Origin: Desulfobaccales bacterium
Lineage (GTDB): Bacteria > Desulfobacterota > Desulfobaccia > Desulfobaccales > 0-14-0-80-60-11
Assembly: GCA_030694005.1 (NCBI GenBank)
Contig: JAUXZG010000258.1
Location: 1-36,652, forward strand
Direction: 5' to 3'
DNA: 36,652 nt
Below the pieces are notes generated by a model. It did not search any database. It was not told the origin of the DNA and saw only the letters and a program-made list of their open reading frames with translations. Below, in pieces: positions 26,283 to 36,621 of this stretch. Every line of letters begins with the position of its first letter. Positions within the stretch are counted from its first letter, which is position 1. The translations under genes were made by a program, and so were the position numbers.

Positions 26283-26507
26283 TGGAGTGCGCGATGGGCA
26301 CCGAACTTATTAACTGAAGACTATGCTGCTGCATTTGCTACGTCCGCTCCCAATTGCTACTTGGGGCCTATTTTAGGGTAAGCATGGTGGCACAAAAATC
26401 TATTCCCCCAGATTTCATGTTATCTTGCCATTATCAAAACTATGCAATTAGTCCTTAATATGTATTTATAACCGAAAACTAAAAACTGGAAACCGAAAAC
26501 CGACTTC

Positions 26508-29500
26508 TCACAGCTCCACCACTTTCCGGATGGCGGTGAAATACAGGGCCACCCGGATGGCCTCCGGGGCCAGGCCCTTGGCCCGGGCCGCCATTTCCCG
26601 GTAAGCCTCAAGTTGGGGGCGGTATTTCTCGGTCTCCTGGGCGATAAAGTCTTCCCAGCTTTCGCCCTCTGGGGGGCGGGAGGTTTTGTAGTCCAGGAGC
26701 CACCAATGCTCACCGTCGAAGGCCAGGCGGTCGAGCTTGCCCCGGCGGACGACCCCTCGTGCGGGCTGGTCTTCGATAAGCCACTCGCTCAAGGCCACCG
26801 GCAGGTTGGGAGCCAGCAGGCGGGCCAGCAAGGGGTCCTGGAGGCAGGCCTCCACTTCCGCTAAAATTTCCGGGGCGAGCCTGTGGGCCGCGGCGGGGGC
26901 CAGCCCCCCTTGCCGCAGGGCCGCGGCCACCGACGCCGGGGCGGGCAGCTCCTGCTCCTGGGACAGGGTGTCAAGCAGGGCATGGATCACCTCGCCCCGC
27001 AGCCGGGGCGTTTCGGCGGCCTCAGCGGTGCCGGTGAAGTAACCGGCCTCCGGGGCCTCTGTCGCCAGTTGCGACGGGAACTGAAGCCGGTAAGGCTCGG
27101 CCTCCGGTTGAAACTCCCAGGGCTCTGGGAGTTCACGGGGTTGGCTCTCTTCAGCCCTGGTGGCCGGGACCTCGGCGTCCGTAAAGAGCCCCGCCCCAAG
27201 TTCCGGCTCGGGCCAGGTCTGGGAACTGCCGGGGGCTAACGGGGCCGGCGCGTAATGTTGCCACAGCCAGCCCAAGGGGCTCTCCGCCGGCGGCGCTTCT
27301 TCCCACTGCTTATTCTGCTTGATCACGCCGGAGAGCACCAGACGCTGCCGGGCCCGGGTGACGGCCACATAAAATACCCGCCGGGCTTCGGCCAGAATCC
27401 GCTGATCCTTCAGATTCCGCAACAATAAATAAAGCGAACTCTGCTTTTCCTCTAAATAGGGCCGGGCCAGGGCCAGGGCGTGCTGTTTGCCGGGAACCTC
27501 CTCCAACAAAAAAGGCGGGGTCCGGTCTTCATTCTTAAGAGGCTGCCAATCCAGATAGGGGACAAAGACCACGTCGAACTCCAGGCCCTTGGCGCCGTGC
27601 ACCGTCAAGACCTCCACCGGCGACTCCAAGGCCCGGGGGTCCGGCGGCTGAAAGGCGTCTTTAAGCATAAAATCGGCCTTTAGGAAGGTGGCTTCGGGCA
27701 GGGCGGCTTCCGCCTCCGCCAGGAGGTCAAGATAAGCTCGGGCATTGGCCACCCCAAGGGGGCCTTCGGCGGCCGCGAGGCCTGACCAGGAGCCGGTGTC
27801 AGCGAGCCAGCGGCCCAGGATGTCCGTTAAGGGCCGACGGCCCACCTGCTCTCGGGCCGCAAGCAGAGCCGCTATTATAGGGGCCAGGTCGGCAGGACAA
27901 CGGTGCTCTTCGGCAAAATGGCGCAATTTCTCGGGCCACCCCTCGCCCGGGGTCTGGGCCACCCGGGCCAGGGTGCCCAGCGACTGGGTCGCCCAGGGCC
28001 CCCTTAAGACTGCGGCCCAGGCCACTTCATCGGCGGGGCGGACCAAGGCCCGGACCAGGTTGTGAAGGTGGGCCGCCACCCGGCTGTCCGTCAGCTTCAA
28101 CCCCTCTCTCACCTTAACCGGCAGGCCGGCGTCATTCAAAGCCTTGAGATAAACCGGCAGATGGGTGCGGGCGAACAGCAGGATACCGATGGTCTCTTTC
28201 TCCTGCCGGTGGGCCAGCGCCTGGGCCACCTGCCCAGCCAGCCAGCGGGCCTCGGCTTGTCGGGCCGCCTGGTCACCATCTCCGGTAAACAGCGCCAGAT
28301 AAGGGATTTCCCCGGCCGGCGCCCCGGGGCGGGGGTCCGCGACGTGGAACCCCACCCCTTCCGGCGTGGCGGCGGCCATGACCGTTTCCCCAAAGACTTT
28401 ATTGGCCCAGGCGATCAAGGTTAAGCTGGCCCGAAAATTGGTGGTCAGCAGGAGGCCTTTAAGGGGAAAGGACCGGGCCGGAGAGCAGGGCAGGCCCTGG
28501 CGCGCTTCCTGAAACAGGCGCACTTTGGCCTGGCGCCACCCATAAATGGACTGTTTAGGATCTCCCACGACCATCAGGGTGCGCTCCCCCCATGCCTCCC
28601 AGCCCTCCAGCAACCGGCAGAGCAGGGTCATCTGGTTGGCGCTGGTGTCCTGGAATTCATCCACCAGAAGATGCTTCAGGCGCCAGTCCAGGCGCAGCAA
28701 CAGGTCGCTGGGGTCTTCCTCCTTAAGAAGCCGCAGGGCCGCCAGCTCCAGGGCAATAAAGTCCAAGGCCCCCCGGTGGGCGCAAAGCTCCTCATAAACG
28801 GCCAGGGTTTCCCCCAGCAGAATCACCAGGTCCTGCAAAGCCGCCACTTCCTCGGGCCGGGCGGCGGTGAGGTTCAGTTGACGGCAGAACTTAAGCCCGC
28901 GCCCCACGGTTTGAGGGAGATTTTGAATCAATGCAGGCCATCTGGTTTGCTTAAAATCCGGAGGAAAACCGTAACTGGGGGTGAGACTTTTCCGCAGCTC
29001 CCCCTGCTTGGTGAGCAGGGCCTGGGCAATATTCTGCCAGCGGGACAGGTCTGCCGGGGTGTCCCCGGGAAGTTGGGGGGGGAGAGTCGCCGCCAGGGGC
29101 GCGCCTTGCTCCTGGAGTTCCTGCCAGAATTGCGGCCAGTTTCTCCCCAATTGAGTGGCGGCAAACTCCAGGGCCAGACCTTCAAGGGCGGATTTGAGCA
29201 GCATCTGAAAGTGTTCTACCAAAAGAGCCTCATAGGCCTTGGGCTTTTGGGAAACCTGCGCCAGGGCCAGGAATTCCTCCAGGCTGTCCCGCCGTGACAG
29301 GAGAGAGCGCAATTCCCCGGCCAGGCGGGGCCAGTCATTGTTGAGCCGCACCAGGCGCCTTACCAAGGCCAGGCGCACCGGGTCCTGAGACGGCCGGGCC
29401 GCCAGCCGCCGCCGCAGCTCTTCCAAGGCTTCCTGCTTAAGCCATAGGGAGTCGCGCTCCTCTAAAAGCTGAAAATCCAAAGGCACCCCGGCCTCATGGG

Positions 29501-29936
29501 GCGCGGCTTTGAGGAGTTGGGCGCAGAAGGAGTGGAAGGTCATGACGGGCAGCCGCTCCGGGGCCAAAATCTCCTGAAGGGCTAATCCCTTGCGGTCAAA
29601 GTGCAGGATGACTTGATCGGCCAGGTCCTGCAAGCGGCGCTCCCAAGGCTGGGCCTCCGGCCCCGGGCCCGTCTTGCGCCAGAAAAGCTGCATCACCCGG
29701 GAGCGCAGCTCCCCGGCGGCCTTGCGGGTAAAGGTTAGGGCCAGGAGTTCCTCCGGGGCCTCCACCCGGGCCAACAGGGTCAGGAAGCGGGCCAACAGCA
29801 CCGAGGTTTTGCCGGAGCCCGCCGGGGCCTCCAGATGGAAGCTCTCGCCGGCGCTCAAGGCCCGGTCCCGAATCTCCTGGTCCGCCGGTAGGTTCGTCAC
29901 TCTTTTTCCACCGCTCCCCTTTGGGTAATAACTCAT
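26508..29936 (-). CDS. addA: UvrD-family helicase/nuclease, AddA-like
   Basis: Walker A APAGSGKTSVLLARF, LLVDEFQDTSANQ, VLTVHGAKGLEFDVVF, C-terminal nuclease LLDYKTSRP. ORF extends to 29981; ATG at 29936 preferred. Confidence 0.85.
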   Translation of the reverse strand: MSYYPKGSGGKRVTNLPADQEIRDRALSAGESFHLEAPAGSGKTSVLLARFLTLLARVEAPEELLALTFTRKAAGELRSRVMQLFWRKTGPGPEAQPWERRLQDLADQVILHFDRKGLALQEILAPERLPVMTFHSFCAQLLKAAPHEAGVPLDFQLLEERDSLWLKQEALEELRRRLAARPSQDPVRLALVRRLVRLNNDWPRLAGELRSLLSRRDSLEEFLALAQVSQKPKAYEALLVEHFQMLLKSALEGLALEFAATQLGRNWPQFWQELQEQGAPLAATLPPQLPGDTPADLSRWQNIAQALLTKQGELRKSLTPSYGFPPDFKQTRWPALIQNLPQTVGRGLKFCRQLNLTAARPEEVAALQDLVILLGETLAVYEELCAHRGALDFIALELAALRLLKEEDPSDLLLRLDWRLKHLLVDEFQDTSANQMTLLCRLLEGWEAWGERTLMVVGDPKQSIYGWRQAKVRLFQEARQGLPCSPARSFPLKGLLLTTNFRASLTLIAWANKVFGETVMAAATPEGVGFHVADPRPGAPAGEIPYLALFTGDGDQAARQAEARWLAGQVAQALAHRQEKETIGILLFARTHLPVYLKALNDAGLPVKVREGLKLTDSRVAAHLHNLVRALVRPADEVAWAAVLRGPWATQSLGTLARVAQTPGEGWPEKLRHFAEEHRCPADLAPIIAALLAAREQVGRRPLTDILGRWLADTGSWSGLAAAEGPLGVANARAYLDLLAEAEAALPEATFLKADFMLKDAFQPPDPRALESPVEVLTVHGAKGLEFDVVFVPYLDWQPLKNEDRTPPFLLEEVPGKQHALALARPYLEEKQSSLYLLLRNLKDQRILAEARRVFYVAVTRARQRLVLSGVIKQNKQWEEAPPAESPLGWLWQHYAPAPLAPGSSQTWPEPELGAGLFTDAEVPATRAEESQPRELPEPWEFQPEAEPYRLQFPSQLATEAPEAGYFTGTAEAAETPRLRGEVIHALLDTLSQEQELPAPASVAAALRQGGLAPAAAHRLAPEILAEVEACLQDPLLARLLAPNLPVALSEWLIEDQPARGVVRRGKLDRLAFDGEHWWLLDYKTSRPPEGESWEDFIAQETEKYRPQLEAYREMAARAKGLAPEAIRVALYFTAIRKVVEL

Positions 29937-29982
29937 TAGTGGCTGCCAATGCACATATGATAGATGGTGGGCCGTGCCCACC

Positions 29983-32697
29983 CTACATGTCTTCTTCCTC
30001 TTCCCCTTCCTCCAGGGCGGGCTCTCTGACGAAGCTGCACACCAGGGGGTAGGGGCAAAACTTACAGGCGCCTTGTTGCCGACCTTCTGGGGGCGGGGTG
30101 GGGTTGGGGGTAAAATCTCCGGCCGCGAGAAGCCGGCCCAAAGCCTTAAGCCGCCCTTCCCAGGCCTCTACCACCGCCTGCCATTGGTCTGCTTGGGAGC
30201 CGAAATCCTCGTATCTCAGGTGCTTCTGCCGGGAGGACTTGAGGCCGATGAAGCCGGCCTTGATTTGGCCTGGGTCTTCAGGCACCTTAACCCGCCCCTG
30301 TTTGACCGCCAACAGATAGCCGGGCAGCTGATTTTCCTCCCCCTGGGCGAACACCTGCTTGGCGGCGGGAATTTTGCCGGTCTTGTAATCCCAGATGACC
30401 AGTTCCTTGGTTTTTAGGTGGTAGTCAAGGCGGTCGAGGCGCCCTTTAAGAGAAAAAGGCCAGCCCGGCCCCTTTAAGTCCTGAAACCGCGCCTCAATCC
30501 CCTGCCAGCGCCAGCCCTGCTCAAAGCGCTCCCTCTCCTTGTCCAGCCATTCCCACAGCAGGCCCGGGGCGGCCTCATCTTCTGCCAGCCAGCGTTCCCC
30601 CTCCGCCTGCCAGTGGGGGTCGGCGAGCAGCGGGGCCAGGAGCTGACGGGTGGCCGCTTTTAGCAATTCCCGCGCTTTACCATGATCCCAACCCTCATCG
30701 CGGTCGAGAATTTTTTTAAATTCGACGGCGAATCGGGCCAGGACCTTGTGAATCAGTTCCCCCCGCTGGCTGGGGTCCAGCCCGGCTTCGATCTCCGGCA
30801 GTTCTTTAATTTCCAGCAGAATTTCCAACAGGAAACGGCAAGGGCAGGACAGGGCGGTTTGCGCCTGGGTGATATAAAGTTCCGGCGGCAAAGACAATGA
30901 AATGGGGGCGGCCGCCTCAGCCACGGGGCCGCCGCCGGCCGCCACGGTTAGGGCTGCCTGCACCGCCGGGGCCATAAGCCAGGCCCGATGCGGCCGGCTC
31001 AAGGGGGCCATCTCGTCGGTGAGCCACTCCCCTTCATATATGGAAGTGGCCACGGTCTCTTCCTGATCCTTAAGGCGGGGCCGGGTCAGGACAATCTCCC
31101 GAGCCGTACCCAAAAAGGTCTCATAAAGCTGACGGGCAAAGTGGTGCTGGCTCTGGTATGTCCCCCCCAGGACCCGACCCTTTTCCTGGGCCGTAAGCAG
31201 CGGCAAATGCCGGGGCGGCGGGGGAAAGACGCCGGAGTTCATCCCCAGGCACCAGACCCGGGAGAAGTCCAGGCCCCGCATCTCCAGCAAGCCCAGGACC
31301 TGGAGGCCGGCTTCCTGCACCCCAGGGCCGGCCACGAGCCTTTGGGAAGCCCCGTGGGTCAGCCACTCCAAAAATTCCCTAAGGCTGAGAGCTTCAGAGG
31401 CCAGGGCCGCCTCCAGTTCCTGGGTCAGGGAGGTTACGCGGTCCCAGGCCGCCTGTTCTACTTCCTCCAGGTCTGCCGAAAACCCCAGCTTCTCCCAGAC
31501 CGCGTTCAGCCTGGCGGCCCACTGGCGTCCGGTGGCCGGGGTTCCCCGCAAGGTCCCCCAAACCTGGTCCAGCAGTTTCAACATCTCGGCGTCGCTTTGA
31601 GTCGAGCCGGGGTCCTGGGCCACGGCCTGGCGGAAGCCTTTCCATCCTTGGTCCAGCCGCCGGTCCCGGAAAAGGCGGTCCCAGGCGGTCCCTTGAACCT
31701 GATGGGGCTTAAGGCTGCCGTAATAAGGGGAAAGCAAAAGAGAAATTAGGTCTTCCCGGCGTTCCCCCAGAGAACTGAATTTCAGGGGCAGCAAGGCCGC
31801 GGCAAAAAGGGGCATGTCCGCTAACCGGGGGCCTTTGGCAAAATTATAGGCCCACCCTTCGGCAGTTTGGGAGGGCCCCAGCAGTTCCGTCAGGACCCGG
31901 GGCAACTGGGTAGTGTAAGTGTCCAGAGCCAGGGAGGTGATGGCCAGCCGATGCCAGGGGAAGCCATCCCGGCAGGCGGATTCCACCGCCTGGGCGGCCA
32001 CCCACTCCAGCTCCTGGCGGCCGTCAGGCAGAACTACGGCCTTTTGGACCGCCTGCGGGTCTCCCTTTACCTGCAGGCGAACCAGGCGCGTCCGCTGGGC
32101 CACGGCCTTGAGCCAGGCCTCTTCCGCCGGGGCCGGGGTCTGAAAACCCGCCAGCCAGATTTGTTTAGGAAGAGCGATTTTCCCGGTTTCCAGAGCAGTT
32201 AAAAGAAAAGTGGGCACTTCCCCTTCGCTAATCAGCCTCTCCTGGCGGAGCAATTCCAGGAAATTTTGGGTTACCTGGCGCCGCCAGGCCGTCAGGGGCG
32301 AATCAGCCGGGGTGGGACCGGTGGTGGGCAGCAAGTGACGGCAAAGCAGATGGTAAGTTTCATCTAAAGCCTGGGCCCAGGCCAGGTCGGAAACCGGGCC
32401 GGCGAGAGCCGGGGCGGCCTGCAAAGCCTGGCGCCAGATGGCCAGGCGCATCAGGGGCGGGGCTAAACTCACGGGGGGCCAAAGGGCCCGGAAGAGGTCA
32501 GCCCACCAGCCCTCCAGGGTTTTCAGGGGCAAAGGCTCCCAGGCGGCCCGGCCGGCCTCCAGTTTGGTGAGCCGCTGCCGGTGCCAGACCTGGTGGGCCA
32601 GCCGCTGGTGGGAGACCACGACCAGAGTCCCGGGGCCGGCCTCATGGAGGAGAAAATCTTGTAAAACCGCGCTGGAAGAAAATATGTGAGTGGGCAT
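29983..32697 (-). CDS. addB: PD-(D/E)XK nuclease family protein, AddB-like
   Basis: C-terminal nuclease WDYKTGK with Fe-S-type cysteines (SCPCRF ... CKFCPYPLVC); directly upstream of addA. ORF extends to 32781, but ATG at 32697 avoids the repeat element. Confidence 0.82.
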   Translation of the reverse strand: MPTHIFSSSAVLQDFLLHEAGPGTLVVVSHQRLAHQVWHRQRLTKLEAGRAAWEPLPLKTLEGWWADLFRALWPPVSLAPPLMRLAIWRQALQAAPALAGPVSDLAWAQALDETYHLLCRHLLPTTGPTPADSPLTAWRRQVTQNFLELLRQERLISEGEVPTFLLTALETGKIALPKQIWLAGFQTPAPAEEAWLKAVAQRTRLVRLQVKGDPQAVQKAVVLPDGRQELEWVAAQAVESACRDGFPWHRLAITSLALDTYTTQLPRVLTELLGPSQTAEGWAYNFAKGPRLADMPLFAAALLPLKFSSLGERREDLISLLLSPYYGSLKPHQVQGTAWDRLFRDRRLDQGWKGFRQAVAQDPGSTQSDAEMLKLLDQVWGTLRGTPATGRQWAARLNAVWEKLGFSADLEEVEQAAWDRVTSLTQELEAALASEALSLREFLEWLTHGASQRLVAGPGVQEAGLQVLGLLEMRGLDFSRVWCLGMNSGVFPPPPRHLPLLTAQEKGRVLGGTYQSQHHFARQLYETFLGTAREIVLTRPRLKDQEETVATSIYEGEWLTDEMAPLSRPHRAWLMAPAVQAALTVAAGGGPVAEAAAPISLSLPPELYITQAQTALSCPCRFLLEILLEIKELPEIEAGLDPSQRGELIHKVLARFAVEFKKILDRDEGWDHGKARELLKAATRQLLAPLLADPHWQAEGERWLAEDEAAPGLLWEWLDKERERFEQGWRWQGIEARFQDLKGPGWPFSLKGRLDRLDYHLKTKELVIWDYKTGKIPAAKQVFAQGEENQLPGYLLAVKQGRVKVPEDPGQIKAGFIGLKSSRQKHLRYEDFGSQADQWQAVVEAWEGRLKALGRLLAAGDFTPNPTPPPEGRQQGACKFCPYPLVCSFVREPALEEGEEEEDM

Positions 32698-32702
32698 AGC
32701 TG

Positions 32703-32900
32703 ATGGTACTGGGGAAGGGGGCCAGGGGCCGAGGGTCCTGCCCCCTTCCCCAGACCCCATCCCCCAACCCCCATAAGGCATTTTTTGGCCGGAGAAGTCC
32801 GGGGGGCCAAAGGTCCCGCCTTACCCGGCCCCATACACGGGTTGGGAGGGGGGCTTGGGGGGGGATTGTCAGGGGAGCTTAGCTCCCTGGCCCTTTCCCC
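32703..32900. repeat. GC-rich modular palindromic repeat, copy 7
   Basis: Full A-B-C-B'-A' between addB start and ftsH stop; imperfect central stem. Confidence 0.82.
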
Positions 32901-32901
32901 A

Positions 32902-34788
32902 CTAAACCGTCTCCGGTTTTGCCGCGGCGTTTAAGATCTGCCGCAGTTCATCCCCTTCCAGGACTTCTTTTTCCAGCAGAATTTTGGCCGCCTTCTCCAG
33001 GACGGGGAGCTGCTGTTCCAGGACTTCTCGGGCCCGGCGGTGGGCCTTGGCCACCAGGGTATTGACCTCCCGGTCGATCTCCTGGGCGGTGGCTTCACTG
33101 TAATCCTTGGCGCCGGGGGGCAGCATGGTCTCCAAGAACAGGGGCCGCCGTTCCCGCTCGAAGGTCATGGGCCCCAACTGCTCGCTCATGCCGTACTCCC
33201 GCACCATGGAGCGGGCGATATCCGTGGCCCGGTAGAGGTCGTTCTGGGCCCCGGTGGAGATTTCCTGGAAATGCAGTTCCTCCGCCACCCGGCCGCCCAT
33301 CAAGACCGCCATGCGGTCTTCCAGCTCGCTTTTGGTCATCAGGTAACGGTCCTCGGTGGGCAGTTGCATGGTATAGCCCAAAGACCCGATGCCCCGGGGG
33401 ATGATGGACACCCGGTGCACCTTGTCGGTGGTGGGCAGGGCTTCGGCCACCAGGGCGTGGCCGGTTTCGTGATAGGCCACGATCTCTTTTTCCCGGGGGT
33501 TCATCAAGCGGTTGCGCTTTTCCAAGCCCGCCACCACCCGGTCAATGGCCTCCTCGAAATCGTCCATTTCCACCTGGCTCTTGTTTTTGCGGGCCGCCAG
33601 CAAGGCGGCCTCATTGACGATGTTGGCCAGGTCCGAGCCCACCATGCCCGGGGTGCGGGCCGCCAGGGTTTTCAGGGTGACCTGCGGGGACAGTTTGATC
33701 TTGCGGGTGTGGATGGTCAGGATATCTTCCCGGCCCTTAAGCGACGGGCGGTCCACCAGGATGTGGCGGTCAAAGCGCCCCGGGCGGATCAAGGCGGGGT
33801 CCAAAATCTCCGGGCGGTTGGTGGCGGCCATGATGATGACGCCCTTGCGGGTATCAAAGCCGTCCATTTCGGAGAGCAGCTGGTTCAAGGTGTTTTCCCG
33901 CTCCTCCGGGCCGCCCAGGGGGCTCAAACCCCGGGCCTTGCCCACCGCGTCCAGCTCGTCGATGAAGATGATGCAGGGGGCCTTCTCCTGGGCCTGGGCG
34001 AAGAGGTCCCGCACCCGGGCGGCGCCCACGCCCACGAACATCTCCACAAAATCGGAGCCGGTGAGGCTTAAAAAAGGCACCCCGGCCTCTCCCGCCACGG
34101 CCCGGGCCAACAACGTCTTGCCCGTGCCCGGAGGACCCACCAGCAGCACCCCCTTGGGAAGTTTGCCGCCCAGGACCTGAAACTTGGCAGGATTTTGTAA
34201 GAATTCGATGATCTCTTTTAATTCCTCTTCCGCCTCCTCCACTCCGGCCACATCCTTAAAGGTCTCCTTGGTTTCGTCCTGCACATAGACCTTGGCCTTG
34301 CTCTTGCCCACGGTCATCAGGCCGCCGGCCCCGCCGGCGCCGATCTTGCGGAAGAAATAGACCCAGATGGCCACCAAAAACAGGGTGGGTAAAACCCAGG
34401 ACATCAGGCTCGTTAACCAGGTCTTCTCCTGGACGCCCCGATACTTGATGCCTTGCTGGTCCAGAGTCTTCACCAGGTCAGGATCCTCCAGCCTGACGGT
34501 GGAGAAAGTCGGCTCCTTGTCGAACTGCTTTTTCAGGCGTTCCGGCAGATCCGGTTCATTGCGGCTTTTGGCCAGAAACTCCACCCCGGCGGGCAGCAGT
34601 TGGCCGGAGATGGTGTCCGTGCTGATCTCCAGATTATCCACGCCCTTGATTTCCACCAGGCGGCGGAATTCACTGTAACTCAAGGTGTTAAGCCGCTGGC
34701 CGGCGACATAATACTGGACCAGCAGCAGTACCGCCATCACTACCAGCAAAGGCCAGAGGGCAAAGCGGGGGGTTGGTTTTTCGGCCAT
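32902..34788 (-). CDS. ftsH: ATP-dependent zinc metalloprotease FtsH
   Basis: Walker [17 protein letters not shown] region, HETGH zinc motif. Confidence 0.97.
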   Translation of the reverse strand: MAEKPTPRFALWPLLVVMAVLLLVQYYVAGQRLNTLSYSEFRRLVEIKGVDNLEISTDTISGQLLPAGVEFLAKSRNEPDLPERLKKQFDKEPTFSTVRLEDPDLVKTLDQQGIKYRGVQEKTWLTSLMSWVLPTLFLVAIWVYFFRKIGAGGAGGLMTVGKSKAKVYVQDETKETFKDVAGVEEAEEELKEIIEFLQNPAKFQVLGGKLPKGVLLVGPPGTGKTLLARAVAGEAGVPFLSLTGSDFVEMFVGVGAARVRDLFAQAQEKAPCIIFIDELDAVGKARGLSPLGGPEERENTLNQLLSEMDGFDTRKGVIIMAATNRPEILDPALIRPGRFDRHILVDRPSLKGREDILTIHTRKIKLSPQVTLKTLAARTPGMVGSDLANIVNEAALLAARKNKSQVEMDDFEEAIDRVVAGLEKRNRLMNPREKEIVAYHETGHALVAEALPTTDKVHRVSIIPRGIGSLGYTMQLPTEDRYLMTKSELEDRMAVLMGGRVAEELHFQEISTGAQNDLYRATDIARSMVREYGMSEQLGPMTFERERRPLFLETMLPPGAKDYSEATAQEIDREVNTLVAKAHRRAREVLEQQLPVLEKAAKILLEKEVLEGDELRQILNAAAKPETV

Positions 34789-34987
34789 GATTACCTCTTA
34801 AGAAGGCCCCTAAAATAGAATATTTTCATAAGCAAAATATAATGGCTTTTCCGATATTTGGCAAGTTCGCGGCCGAAGCCCTTAAGGCCAAGGCGTTTTC
34901 ATGCGGGCAGAGTGGTCCGGATAAAGCCTGATAGGAAGAGATATGTTAGAATAGCGGTAAATTCCTCCGGGAAAAGAGGTCCTGACC

Positions 34988-35992
34988 ATGAAAGCCATGC
35001 TGCTGGAATTCCCGGCGCCCATTTCGGAAGACCCCCTCAAGTTGGTGGAACTGCCGCCGCCCGTGCCGGGGCCGGGGCAGATCCTGATCCAGGTGAGTTT
35101 TTGCGGCATCTGCCACACCGACCTGCACACCGTGGAGGGGGAACTGCCCCTGGAGCGCCTGCCCATCATCCCCGGCCATCAGGTGGTAGGAAAGGTGGTG
35201 GACCAGGGCCCCGGGGTCTTCCGGTTCCGGCCGGGGGATAAGGTGGGGTTGGCCTGGCTGCGCCATGCCTGCGGGGTGTGCCATTTTTGCCGCACCGGCA
35301 GGGAAAACCTGTGTGAGCAGGCGCGCTTCACCGGCCTGCACCGGGACGGGGGCTACGCGGAGCTGGTGGTGGCCATGGAGGATTTCGTCTATCAGCTTCC
35401 AGAAAACCTGGCGGAGCAGGCCGCCGCGCCGCTCTTGTGCGCCGGCATTATCGGCTATCGGGCCTTGAAAATAAGCGCGATCCAGCCCCGGGGCACCCTG
35501 GGGCTGTTCGGCTTCGGAGCCTCGGCCCATATCGCCATCCAGGTGGCCCGCTACTGGGACTGCGAGGTTTTGGTCTTCACCCGCAGCCCCGGCCACCAGG
35601 AACTGGCCAGGCAGTTGGGCGCGGCCTGGGTGGGCCAGGCCCAGGACAGCCCGCCCACCAAGCTGGACAGCGCCATCATCTTCGCCCCGGCCGGCAACCT
35701 GGTGCCCGAGGCCCTGGGACACCTTAACCGGGGGGGCACCCTGGCCCTGGCCGGAATTTATATGACCCCCATCCCCTCCCTGGACTATGAAAAACACCTG
35801 TATTACGAGAAGACCATCCGTTCCGTCACCGCCGGTACCCGCCAGGACGGCCGGGAACTGCTGGCCCTGGCCGCCAAAATCCCCATTATCCCCCAAGTGC
35901 AGCTTTTCCCCCTGGCCCAGGCCAACCAGGCCTTAACACTTTTGAAGGAGGGCAAAATCGACGGCGCCGGAGTGCTGGCCGTGGGGGAGTGA
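34988..35992 (+). CDS. Zinc-dependent alcohol dehydrogenase family protein
   Basis: CGICHTDLHTVEGELP, PGHQVVGKV, structural Zn site CGVCHFCRTGRENLC. Confidence 0.93.
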   Translation: MKAMLLEFPAPISEDPLKLVELPPPVPGPGQILIQVSFCGICHTDLHTVEGELPLERLPIIPGHQVVGKVVDQGPGVFRFRPGDKVGLAWLRHACGVCHFCRTGRENLCEQARFTGLHRDGGYAELVVAMEDFVYQLPENLAEQAAAPLLCAGIIGYRALKISAIQPRGTLGLFGFGASAHIAIQVARYWDCEVLVFTRSPGHQELARQLGAAWVGQAQDSPPTKLDSAIIFAPAGNLVPEALGHLNRGGTLALAGIYMTPIPSLDYEKHLYYEKTIRSVTAGTRQDGRELLALAAKIPIIPQVQLFPLAQANQALTLLKEGKIDGAGVLAVGE

Positions 35993-36004
35993 TTGGAGGT
36001 AGGG

Positions 36005-36085
36005 TAGTTTGGGGGAGGGGGCCAGGGGCCGGTGGGCCCACTTACAATCCTCCCCCAAACCCCCACCCCCAACCCGCATAAGTAG
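36005..36085. repeat. GC-rich repeat, copy 8 (A-B)
   Basis: GTTTGGGGGAGGGGGCCAGGGGCCGGTGGGCCCACTTACAATCCTCCCCCAAACCCCCACCCCCAACCCGCATAAG. Confidence 0.82.
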
Positions 36086-36087
36086 TT

Positions 36088-36303
36088 ATGACCTGGGGGA
36101 GCGACGGCCTGCTCGAAACCCACAAAAAGATACTGGGGCCGGAAGAGAAGGTCCAGAGCCTCAGCTACCGCCTCACCCCCATCCGCTCTTATAAAGACAA
36201 GTCCCAGCCGGGCAAAATCACGGGCTACCAGGCCAGCCACCGCTTTAGGGGGGACATTGGGGATTTGGGGCGCTTGGGGGCGGTATGCGCAGTGGCGCCT
36301 TGA
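36088..36303 (+). pseudogene. SIMPL-domain (DUF541) gene fragment
   Basis: GLLETHKKILGPEEKVQSLSYRLTPIRSYKDKSQPGKITGYQASHRFRGDIGDLGRLGAV resembles the central SIMPL segment (xxTxxYxLxPxYxYxxx...GYxAxxxxxVxxxDLxxLG); lacks signal peptide, N-terminal domain and C-terminal half. Confidence 0.6.
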
Positions 36304-36400
36304 GCCAAGCCGGACGCCGCCACAAGCGCACTAGGGCTTTACAATTGAGGGTACTGGGTTTATTATTTAGGTTAAGATCATAGAAAACTGGAGGACCTAA

Positions 36401-36619
36401 GTGAAAGAACTGGTGGAAAAGGCTTTGGAAAAGATCCGCCCCTTGCTGCAACGGGACGGCGGCGATATTCAACTGGTGGACGTGAAGGACGGCATCGTCA
36501 AAGTAATGCTCACCGGCGCCTGCAAAGGCTGCCCCATGTCCCAGATGACCCTGAAACAAGGGGTGGAAAAAATTCTGATGAAAGAAGTCCCCGGCGTCAA
36601 AGAAGTCCAGGCGCTGTGA
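36401..36619 (+). CDS. NifU-like C-terminal domain (Fe-S scaffold) protein
   Basis: GTG start; IRPLLQRDGGDIQLVDVKDGIVKVMLTGACKGCPMSQMTLKQGVEKILMKEVPGVKEV with CxxC. Confidence 0.93.
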   Translation: MKELVEKALEKIRPLLQRDGGDIQLVDVKDGIVKVMLTGACKGCPMSQMTLKQGVEKILMKEVPGVKEVQAL

Positions 36620-36621
36620 GG

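Noticed and set aside
26467-26503. ACCGAAAACTAAAAACTGGAAACCGAAAACCG tract as a functional element
   Set aside because: Low-complexity short A-rich repeat next to the addA 3' end; no structure or partner copy seen in the window.
33040-34180. Plus-strand ORFs of 343 and 222 aa
   Set aside because: Antisense to ftsH, which is unambiguous.
34946-35896. 316-aa minus-strand ORF
   Set aside because: Antisense to the zinc alcohol dehydrogenase.
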